A program made the translations under genes and the position numbers. A stretch of 64,000 bases of DNA, from assembly GCA_963573315.1 (NCBI GenBank), contig OY752151.1, positions 1,302,001 to 1,366,000 of the forward strand, given 5' to 3'. Source of the DNA: Entomortierella parvispora (lineage: Eukaryota; Mortierellomycota; Mortierellomycetes; Mortierellales; Mortierellaceae). Positions 55,180 through 64,000 of the stretch are shown piece by piece. The notes beneath the pieces were generated by a model that saw only the letters and a program-made list of their open reading frames with translations, did no database searches and was not told the DNA's origin. Position 1 is the stretch's first letter. Every line of letters begins with the position of its first letter.

Positions 55180-55584
55180 CTATTGTGACAACCATAGCAG
55201 CAATGACAGAGCCTTTGATTCATGAAAGAAAATCCTTGAGCTACGAGTGCCTAGTAAGGCAAATCTGTGGCGGTCAAGATTGTTAGCGGTAACCCCGACC
55301 AAAGCCGTTCTCTTTGTTGTAGGGGTCGAGGACGGGAGGGGGTTGTGGTTGGCAGCCATGATGTCGTAGTAGCAGGGTGTGTAGACAGAGGTGGTGAGGT
55401 CGACCTTGTTACAAATAGCCGACGTGGCAACGCGGACGGTATCGGGACAATCGGCCTTGCTGATTAGAGGAGTTTTTCTAGCGGCGGTGATGGGGCCTAC
55501 TCCACCCTCGATGCAATACGTAGGGTCCGCGGTAATAAAACCAAACATGGCGGCAAAGATGAGTGAATATTTGACGATCTTCAT
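55180..55584 (-). CDS. Small secreted Cys-containing protein, 3' end probably frameshifted
   Basis: The start MKIVKYSLIFAAMFGFITAD is a clear signal peptide. The following chain has four Cys (YCIEGG, DCPDTV, ICNKVD and TPCYYDIM) and reads well to AANHNPLP. Beyond a C-rich stretch (about 55330-55350) the same frame continues with an unconvincing tail to the stop at 55180. The neighbouring frame instead reads VLDPYNKENGFGRGYR and stops at 55283, which looks like a natural C-terminus. A single-base change in the C run (a real mutation or an assembly error) would explain this. TATA-like TTTAAATA lies at about 55682-55690. Family not recognised; probably an extracellular protein of about 100 aa originally. 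Confidence 0.6.
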   Translation of the reverse strand: MKIVKYSLIFAAMFGFITADPTYCIEGGVGPITAARKTPLISKADCPDTVRVATSAICNKVDLTTSVYTPCYYDIMAANHNPLPSSTPTTKRTALVGVTANNLDRHRFALLGTRSSRIFFHESKALSLLLWLSQ

Positions 55585-56945
55585 TTGGTCAGAGTAAGCG
55601 CTGAGAGTAGTTGCAGGTGATGTGAGTTAGAAGATATGGATTTGAGATACTTCAGAAAGAGTGTGAATCTTGCAAACATCCTATTTAAACAATCGAACAA
55701 AGAGAAACTTCAAGGAGACTGAAAAGAAGAAGATCTAGAGAAAAGGGGGTTGAAGCCGCGGTACCAAGGATCCGGACAGCTGTGCCTCATGAATATTGCA
55801 TTGGGGGAGAGAAGACGAGATAGAGGTATGGTGTTGCCTCTGTCCCTCTGTCTCCTCTTTCCCTTTCTGCGATTCTGCGACCAATTTAGCGTGACCCGGT
55901 GCCCCAATGTCTTACCAGCGCGTTCTCTCGATAGATGCTGTTGCAGTGGTTTGCATGGGGCATGCGCTTTCCCTGGGCTAGTCCGAGGTGTCGTGAAGGT
56001 AACTGAAAAAGGAGAGGTCTTAGACACCTGAGCCAGCTATCGCTCCAGGATTGGGCGCTTGATCCACAATGGCAACCCGCCACTCACTTAAAGTCTGTGG
56101 TCGTAGGCCCTGCTCTCGTTCTCCATTGATGAACGAACAATTCAACACTTTCTAAACTCTGATTCAATACGACGAGAAGAACCGCTATTGAAGGATCAAA
56201 AAGTGCCTCTCACGATGAACGCTGGTTGCCTTCCTCTACACATGTTTCTTTGCAGGGTCCTTCATCTGGTATCTCTCCTTTCTCAAAGGTACTCTTGGTG
56301 TTGTTTTTCGCTGTTTTCTGCTCCACGCCTATCTGCCCTTCCTTTCTCTGCTTCCCTCTCTCTTGCCATCGCTCACCCGCAGCCCTGTCTTTTCTTTGTC
56401 CTTTCTTTTCCCTGCCCTTTCGCATCTCCTAAGTCTTGCGAAAATGATACCGTCCATTTCTAAAGATGTCATCCCTTAATGTTTGCAGACGTCTACACTT
56501 CTGCCGCGCCCTCTGTCTGACTCCTGCCTCGGAATGCAGACCCTTGACCCTCACTCATCTTCTTTGCCTGACACTTGTAAACTATTGAGGCAGATCAAGT
56601 TGCTCTCTTAACCCACAAATAATCTAACGCTTGCAAGCTCTTGCCGACTAGCAACTCCCAAGCAATTCGAGCAGTTTTCTCAGCAAAGGCCGGAGGCAGG
56701 TAAACAGAAGACCAGATGTTAGCGAAGAGTATATATTTGGATGTGGCAAATTACTGAATGATGATAGGATTCTGACCAATATGATCTACTGTTGTTGTTG
56801 AGACCGTGAGCTCTGTTCTGTGGACTGAACTGTCAACCTTTCAGAGCCGCAGTATTGTCGTTATCTCCTGGACAGACAATCGTATTTGTGTAGGTCGTGC
56901 CATTCTCTTCCCATATCTCGGATTCTTTGGCCGTCATCCTCTGCT
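55585..56945. other. 1.3-kb region without supported genes
   Basis: Holds the promoter of the small secreted-protein gene (TATA-like 55682-55690) and otherwise CT-rich, non-coding-looking sequence (56280-56430). No domain-bearing frame was found on either strand. Confidence 0.5.
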
Positions 56946-57903
56946 TTAAATCGGCCATTGGTTATCGTCTTGTTTTTTGATATCACTTGACCGTAGAACT
57001 GACGACTCTGAATTGGGCACTGCTTTGACATGCAGTTTCGGAGATCGAAGTGACAACTTGTCGGCAGCGAGAGCGTAGTTTTCTTTGCTGATTGATCCAG
57101 TCACAAAAAAAACTTGACGTGCAACTTGTAGATGCACATCATTTTTGCGACTGTTGTCATGAAGGCCGACCAAAAATGTACTCATGCATGAGGGCAAAGT
57201 CAAAGAGGATGCGGAAAACAAAGTAACTTGCGGCAAACAAGCTGTCGTTCCTGAATCGCTTGTTGATGAATCCAACACCAATGATCACTGTCAGAGCTTG
57301 AGGCTGAAGAAGCAATTGGTGTGTCCCTACACAAAACTTGCATTCTATCAACAGACGGGCTGCAAGGTTATGAGCTTCTCCAATAATTAGGACGGCGAAG
57401 GAGCTGATGACAAGATAGACAAGGTGATGTACCCATCCTCCCAAAAAGGTGATCTTCTCCCTGTAGTATCGTATCCCACAAAGAAGATCCGCTGACAGGT
57501 ACACGAAAAAAAAAGATAGTGATGTACCGTCCTGCTCGACTATCTGAGGCTGGAATCGAACATTGAAAAAGATGACCTGCCGGTACCACGGCATCGCAGC
57601 CCGAACACGATCGTGCTCCTTGTAGAATGCAATTCTAGCTTCTGCCAAGAGGGCTTGATCTTTCGCCGCGTGCATCCCAAAGATAAAGAGCCCGCTGCCG
57701 CTAAAGGTTGTGGCTGACACGAGAGTTAGCAGCCAAGAAAGATTTCGACGGTCATTTCCAAAGAAGGGGACAAAGGTTTTGACGAGAAAAAAGTACGACA
57801 GGTGAATCCCCAGACAGATCGGAGCCACGAGCCGTTGTTCAAAAGTAGATATTATCTCTGATGCCACTGTATGATTGTAGCGAGTGTGAGCAAGCTTTGA
57901 CAA
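56946..57903 (-). pseudogene. TLC-like multi-pass membrane protein, decayed tandem copy A
   Basis: The minus-strand frame 57903-57157 aligns by eye with the intact neighbour (58473-59835): CLGIHLSYFFLVKTFVP, EARIAFYKEHDRVRAAMPWY, LSADLLCGIRYYREKITFLG and TVIIGVGFINKRFRND. It has no in-frame ATG before the first helix. It lacks about 50 residues between the second helix and EARIAFY, and it stops right after HEYIFGRPS. The expected continuation appears in other frames (CDWINQQRKLRSR near 57090; then SLRSPKLHVKAVPNSESSV), so at least two frame breaks are present. I call it a pseudogene of the same family as copy B; a shorter functional product cannot be excluded. Confidence 0.65.
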
Positions 57904-58472
57904 AGATGAGCAAGTATTTTGATCTTGTTCTCTTTTTCATTCCATGCGTCCCACCTTCCTGGTATTTTGACCTCTTTGCTGGCATTGATCGTGGCCCCTT
58001 GATTGTGTGCAGATATTTTTGCTTTGGCGTACATGTCCATCAATTGGGGACCCAGGATATCCGCATCATGCTCCCGACAAGTCGGGGAGCAGTAACAATG
58101 CAGCAGCTCCATGTCACTTCCGTGGTGCCATCAAACCACAAAAGACTCGAAAGTCCATCAGAGTCTCTTTGATCTGACAAATTTTTGGGGAGAAAGCCAC
58201 TCTATTGCACCACATCGACGAAGCACAATGACAGATCGAGTGAACGAATTTTTGCTTCCTTTGGCTTGGACACCATATCATGTTGGAACAATGACCCCCT
58301 CCCCCCAATACTTTCTCCCACAGATCTGCAATTGCCAGCAATGGATTCCGATCGCAATTGGGGCGGCAATCCTCTCTTTTGATGAACCCGGATTGTCGGG
58401 CGATATACATTTATTATCGCCCAGTCAAGTTCAGGCTACTAGGGCTACGTCAGTGTTTCGAGGCCAACATGA
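57904..58472. other. Spacer between TLC-like copies A and B
   Basis: About 570 bp with no supported gene. The minus-strand frame at 57852-58112 has an acceptable start but no similarity to the N-terminus of copy B. Confidence 0.45.
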
Positions 58473-59835
58473 TTATCTAACAGCCACGGGATTCTGAAGT
58501 ATATAGTCTTCCATAGCCAGCATCGAAGCCTTGCTCTCCATCTCATTATGTCCTGCGCTCGGAACGCGCCTACGTGTCATAGTCGACTTCACAAATCCAA
58601 TGGATCTCCCATGAGTAGAAGTCGTCGCTACTCCCATTGCACTATGAGCTACACCTTTTCCACCCTTCCCGAATTTCTCCACCGAGATCATCTGCGTAGA
58701 AAGGTGCTCGTCCTGTGGATCGATGTCGCTTGCACATGAGGTCGATGATCCCAAATTAGACGCGTCTTTGATGTCGAGTTTTGGGGACTTGACAGGCAAT
58801 GCAGTGACAACCGCCGGAGCGGCCTTTCTACGAAGCCTGATTTGTTGTTTGATCCAATCGGAAAGGAATTGGATGTGCAAAAGAGACTTCGAACAGACAA
58901 TGATCTTGGTCGTTAACCACATGTCGGGACGTCCAAAAACATATTCATGTGTGAGAGAGAAGTCAAAAAAGATTCGGAAGAGGACATAGATCATGCCGAA
59001 GAGCATGTCGTTCCTCAGTCGCTTGTCCACAAACCCCAAACCAATGAGCACGGTTGGGACTGATCGATGTAAAAAAAAAAAAAAAAAAAAAAAGGGTCAG
59101 TAACTCGTGCAGTTCGTCCTGGAGGCAGTAAACACAGTTCGACTTACTCTCTATCACAAAACAGGCAGAAAAGGTATGGGACTCCTTTGCAATGAAGACA
59201 GCGTAGTAGGCAGTTATGAGGTAGCTGATGTGATGCGCCCATCCCGATAGAAATGTGATCTTATCCTTGTAGTAGCGGACGCCGCAAGTAAGGTCTGCCA
59301 CCAGGTACATGGCAAAGAATATCGTGAAGAACTGTCCCTCTGGACTGTCTGCAGGCTGGAATCGGGTGTCAAAAAAGACGGCTCGACGATACCACGGCTT
59401 TGCTGCCTGCGCATGGTCGTACGCTTTGTAGAATGCGATCCTGGCCTCAGTCGAAGAGGCTATATCCCAAACTCCATCAGCCTCATTGGTTTGCATGATA
59501 AAATGTGGAAACTCTTCTGTGCCCGACTGTTTCTGGAAAGCTGCAGGGGTGTAAGCTATATCCCACCGAAAGAATCCAGTGCCTGGGGTATCACTGTATT
59601 CTTCATAAGGGACTGGACTTGAGAATGTTGTGCGGATGTGCATTCCCAGAGCGTAACATCCGCCGCAGGATACAACAATAGCTGTTACTAAAGTTAAGAT
59701 CCAGGAAAGTTTCCGACGGTCCTTATCAATTGAGGGAACAAAGGTCTTAATGAGAAAGAAGTATGAAAGGTGAATCCCCAGGCACAATAGAGCGAGGAGT
59801 GCGAGCCGGCAATTAAGTGCAGTGTCTGACTCCAT
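58473..59835 (-). CDS. TLC-like multi-pass membrane protein, intact tandem copy B (424 aa)
   Basis: Two exons, 59835-59148 and 59059-58473, joined in frame (VIE-I-PTVLIGLGFVDKRLR). The intron carries a run of about 24 A (T on the coding strand). The start MESDTALNCRLALLALLCLG leads directly into the first helix; upstream in-frame sequence is leader. About six to seven hydrophobic helices are visible (SYFFLIKTFVP, WILTLVTAIVVSCGG, FFTIFFAMYLVADLTCG, HHISYLITAYYAVFIAKES, MLFGMIYVLFRIFFDF). A basic stretch SDWIKQQIRLRRK and a Ser/Lys-rich tail of about 120 residues follow. The HH...E...R pattern and helix spacing resemble the TLC (TRAM/LAG1/CLN8) domain, but this is a weak assignment. Function unknown; membrane location is certain. 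Confidence 0.75.
59071..59093. repeat. A homopolymer in the intron of copy B
   Basis: A run of about 23-24 A on the plus strand, just upstream (in transcription order) of the intron acceptor as a poly-T tract. Confidence 0.9.
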
Positions 59836-60253
59836 TGTAGTGAACAGTGATAGCAGGGAAGAAGAGTTGGCAGGAGGTTTGAGGTGCAGAGAAATCGAAG
59901 GGGTGGAGAAGATAAAGAGAAATAAGGAGGAAGAAGGAGTTTGTCTCTTTGTCACCCCTCTAACTAGAAAAAAAAGGAAAAGGGGCAGTGGTACAGCAGC
60001 TAAGCAAAAGGAACAAATCAAAGCCACGATCGTAAAAGAGCCGATGATCGTGTCCGTCCTCACAACTAAAGAACGTGGATCATCGCCACAAACCTGGTGG
60101 TGAACTCTGCACGAAATTTATTCTTGTCCCTGAAAAATTGGGGTCAGTGGACAGCGATGGGGTTCTGGGCAATGTGATCTTCCATGTCCCCGATCAAGGC
60201 CCTGCTTTCCGATTTCTTGGACCGCATGCCTGTGTGCTCTTGTCGAGTTTCCC

Positions 60254-61060
60254 TCAATTTGGTCTGCTGAGCTGAGGACCGGCTACCATCGCGTCTATAC
60301 CAGTCGCTTGTCCATGTTGCTGATCAATGGCACTCAAGCAAAGCGCCGAATCCACTCTGGATATCTCCCCGACTTCGACTGGTAGAGGTGGTTCCATGTG
60401 GCTGGCCCTTTTACGAAGTCTGATCTGCTGTTTGACCCAGTCGGAGAAGAACCGGACATGCAGCAGGGACTTCAAACAAATGATAATCTTCGTCGTCAAG
60501 TCCATGGAAGGCCGGGTAACGACATATTCGTGCGTGATCACAAAATCGAAGAGAAGCCGAGTAGAAGATAAGATGCCCCAAAGGGCATGTCTCGTTCCTA
60601 TATCGTTTGTTGACATACCCCAGACCGATGATCACCGTCGGGACTGGAATACCATGCACAGCGAGGAGAACAAAGTAAATGGGGATGTCCCCAGTGCCTG
60701 CAAGAATCCGATTGTAAAGGAACTTACTCTCAATTACAAAGAAGGCAGCATAGGTATGAGTCTCATCACTAATCACGATTGTGTGATAGGCGACGGCAGC
60801 GTATATGGTGTGATACACCTATCCTGTAAATATTGAGATTCTCTCTTTGTAGTAACGTAGGCCGCAAGTAAGGTCTGCTACCAGGTACATGGCGAAGAAG
60901 ATCGTGAAGAACTGTCCCAGTGAACTGTTGGCAGGCTGGAACCGGGCGTCGAAAAAGATAGCCCGACGATGCCATGGCTTTGCTTCTTGTGCACGGTCGT
61001 ACGCTTTGTAGAGTGCGATCCTGGCCTTGGACAGTAAACCTGCATTGTATGGGCGAAGGC
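60254..61060 (-). pseudogene. TLC-like multi-pass membrane protein, truncated and frameshifted copy C
   Basis: Homologous to copy B from about EARIAFY onward. The first two helices are missing. Recognisable pieces on the minus strand are ARIALYKAYDRAQEAKPWHR (about 61020), QFFTIFFAMYLVADLTCGLR (about 60890), then an in-frame TAG after RISIFTG (about 60822). VYHTIYAAVAYHTIVIS follows, and a donor/acceptor pair matching copy B's intron position leads to TVIIGLGYVNKR. After that the homologous frame shifts by one base (RNE then HALWGILSSTRLLFDFVITH, 60616 onward) and ends at 60254. A stop, a frameshift and an N-terminal deletion make this a pseudogene. Confidence 0.75.
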
Positions 61061-61446
61061 GTCAGGGATCTGTCTGTATCCTTGTCATTCCTCTCTCCTG
61101 AATCTGACAGGCACAGGGAGGTCGACGATATTAGTCCTCCGCCTTGAGATCTTGGAGAAAGAGCGCAGCTGGATGTAACCACTCGCGCACGGACGGTGTC
61201 TCCAGAGTGTGCACGTGATATTGTTAAATGTACGATTATTATTTTTCAATTACGTATTCATCCCCGCCTTGGGGCGACGCAAGGCCAGAGACACAGATGC
61301 ACTTTACACACCACGCAGAAGGGAGACACGCAACACAGCGCATCATTTCTCAAGTTCACTCCTCTTCATTCATCACAACCAGCAACCCGAACTTTGACAG
61401 CAACCGCCGCCACTCACATCAGACAAACAACTCACTCCCAAGCGAT

Positions 61447-63288
61447 ATGGCACCACCAAAGGAGAACTGGGAAAAGTGTATGTGCAGCCATGCATACTGC
61501 CCGAAACGCGAAACTCGGGAAGACCATGGAGGAACGCGTCCGTATGGAGCAAAGTCATAACATCTCTAGAAGCTAATCACTATGTACGACTTCCACTGCC
61601 GTCCTTTCACCCTCTAGACGAAAAGCCCACCGAAGACAAGGAGATCGAAAATATCGTGGCTTTGGATGAAGGCGATATTGCCCTGCTTAAAACCTATGCA
61701 AGTTCATGCTTTTGTGTTGGCGCATCTTGTATCGACCTGGATCTGTTCTGTGAATGTAAAGTCTAATACGGTCCAACTCTCTCTATCCATATCAATTGAA
61801 TTGTCAACTATATAGGGCCAAGGACCTTACGCAAAGGATTTGAAGAAGATTGAGAATGATATCAGGGATGCTCAAAAGCGAGTCAACGAAAAGATTGGTG
61901 TGAAGGAATCAGACACAGGACTGGCCCCACCTAGCTTGTGGGACATACCAGCGGATAAGCAGCGTATGGGCGAGGAGCAACCACTTCAGGCATGTCCACC
62001 TTTAGATTGATCCACAGATTTACGTTGACGGCATGGTCTATGGGCCTAGGAAATGATCATTAACTGGTTGATATCTCGGATGGCGTCTCATAGGTTGCAC
62101 GGTGCACAAAGATCATTCAAGCTGCAGGCGACGAACCTGCAAAATATGTGATCAATGTCAAGCAGATTGCCAAGTTTGTTGTCGGTCTCGGGGAGAAGGT
62201 ATCTCCAACCGATATCGACGAGGGCATTCGTGTTGGGTAATTTTTAAGACTACACTCGGAGAACTTGGAGACACTTGCAAATCTTTGAATAGCCAGAGAC
62301 TAACCACCGTTTTACTTGCCTTTCTTTTAGAGTCGATCGCACGAAATACCATATTCAGATTCCATTGCCTCCAAAGATCGACGCCTCTGTAACAATGATG
62401 CAGGTCGAAGAGAAGCCCGATGTGACATATAGTGATGTTGGAGGATGCAAGGAGCAGATCGAAAAGCTTCGGGAGGTTGTAGAATTGCCATTGCTCCAGC
62501 CAGAGCGATTCGTCAACTTGGGTATCGATCCACCCAAGGGTGTTTTGCTTTATGGCCCCCCAGGAACCGGAAAGACACTTTGTGCCCGTGCCGCAGCCAA
62601 CCGTACCGATGCTACATTTATTCGTGTTATCGGATCAGAGCTCGTTCAAAAGTATGAGACAGCGTATTTGCTATTATCAGCCATGACATCGTTCTTTGTG
62701 ATTCTAACAACGACGCTCCCAATTATTAGATACATCGGAGAGGGTGCGCGTATGGTGCGTGAGTTGTTTGAGATGGCCAAGACCAAGAAGGCCTGTATTA
62801 TCTTTTTCGATGAGGTCGATGCCATTGGAGGAGCGCGTTTTGATGACGGCGCTGGAGGCGATAATGAAGTTCAACGTACTATGCTGGAATTGATCAATCA
62901 ACTGGACGGTTTTGATTCCCGTGGTAACATCAAGGTTTTGATGGCCACCAACCGTCCTGACACATTGGATCCTGCTCTGCTGCGTCCTGGTCGTTTGGAT
63001 CGTAAGGTTGAGTTCTCCCTTCCTGATCTCGAGGGACGTGCCCATATTCTCAAGATCCACGCACGTTCAATGAGTGTAGAGCGAGACATCCGTTATGAGC
63101 TGATTGCCCGCCTGTGTCCCAATAGCACTGGAGCTGAGCTTCGATCTGTGTGCACTGAGGCCGGCATGTTTGCGATCCGTGCAAGGAGAAAGGTGGCGAC
63201 GGAAAAGGACTTCCTGGAGGCTGTTAACAAGGTCATAAAGTCGTATGCCAAGTTCAGCAGTACTCCAAAGTACATGACCTACAATTAA
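61447..63288 (+). CDS. RPT1: 26S proteasome regulatory subunit 7 (RPT1), AAA ATPase
   Basis: Multi-exon gene. Exon 1 is tiny ([10 protein letters not shown]) and joins to [20 protein letters not shown]. Later exons give [20 protein letters not shown] (coiled coil), [20 protein letters not shown] (OB fold), then the AAA domain: [20 protein letters not shown], Walker A GPPGTGKT, Walker [13 protein letters not shown], the second region of homology [20 protein letters not shown], and sensor-2 [20 protein letters not shown]. It ends [12 protein letters not shown]. These are diagnostic of RPT1/PSMC2, one of six ATPases in the base ring of the 19S particle that unfolds ubiquitylated proteins. A short intron splits the region between ELVQK and YIGEGARMV. 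The frame runs open to the end with no disruption. Confidence 0.96.
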
Positions 63289-63607
63289 ACAAGATCAAGT
63301 CAAGCAAATACCGATGGAATAAAAAATAAAAAAATGAAAGAAAAAGTAAAAAGTACAAAAGTCTCGGACCTTGCAGCAGGCTAAAAATACAAAAAAGACA
63401 GAATAATAATAATTTCATTTCCAGGCCAGGGACAGACGCCTTTGTCTGGGTCCCTGTAGCGATCTGTCCAATCAAAGGCCGCGGCTGGGCCTTATCTTCC
63501 CAGCTTCCCAGACAAACAGAGGCTATTTCTTTTGGCCAGCCATCATCTTTTCCGCCTTCTTTCTTTCATCTCTTCATCCCTCATCCTCCCACTCATACCC
63601 CACAGCC
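63289..63607. promoter_or_regulatory. Intergenic region between RPT1 and GMD
   Basis: About 320 bp. An A/T-rich block at 63318-63420 carries AATAAAAAATAAAAAAATG-like sequence that can serve RPT1 3'-end formation. A CT-rich leader (63548-63605) precedes the GMD ATG. Confidence 0.5.

Positions 63608-64000
<393 letters not shown>

Overview
The window looks like nuclear DNA of an early-diverging filamentous fungus, most likely Mortierellomycota/Mucoromycota (Mortierella-like). Genes are broken by short GT..AG introns. Leaders are rich in CT, A and T runs. The gene set is eukaryotic (26S proteasome ATPase, formin, CLP1, SKI3, GID1, isocitrate lyase), and a fucose pathway gene is present. The taxonomic call is inference; no tRNA, rRNA, CRISPR array or transposon was recognised.

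Layout. 0.1-16 kb: a RanBP9/GID1-type subunit of the GID/CTLH ubiquitin ligase (-), an F-box/LRR protein (+), cytochrome b5 (+), a 51-aa membrane peptide (-), a degraded zinc-finger locus, a small hypothetical gene and a polytopic UPF0658-like membrane protein (-). 16-25 kb: isocitrate lyase (-), an ALKBH7-like dioxygenase (-) and SKI3 (+), the last two divergent from a 266-bp promoter.

25.8-33.1 kb is the most unusual stretch. Three tandem + strand paralogs encode a P-loop ATPase resembling bacterial SpoIIIAA and plastid Ycf45, each with a small winged-helix-like N-terminus. A free-standing von Willebrand A protein lies between the second and third copies. Copies 1 and 2 are almost identical over the 3' 1.07 kb but quite different before it.

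33-50.5 kb: a fucosyltransferase-like type II membrane protein (-), CLP1 (+), a GH27 alpha-galactosidase with C-terminal ricin-type lectin (-), gamma-glutamyl phosphate reductase (+), a giant formin with insertions inside FH2 (-), and a GST-like protein (+). 50.5-61.2 kb is gene-poor and accessory in character: a 126-bp GT microsatellite, two paralogous Cys-rich secreted mini-peptides, a third secreted protein with a likely frameshift, and a tandem TLC-like membrane family in which one copy is intact and two are decayed. 61.4-64 kb: RPT1 and the start of GDP-mannose 4,6-dehydratase, cut by the window end.

Most genes are independent housekeeping genes. Possible functional links are the ATPase/vWA cluster, GDP-mannose dehydratase (GDP-fucose synthesis) with the fucosyltransferase-like protein, and RNA processing/decay (CLP1, SKI3). 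Identifications rest on motif recognition by eye, not on database searches.
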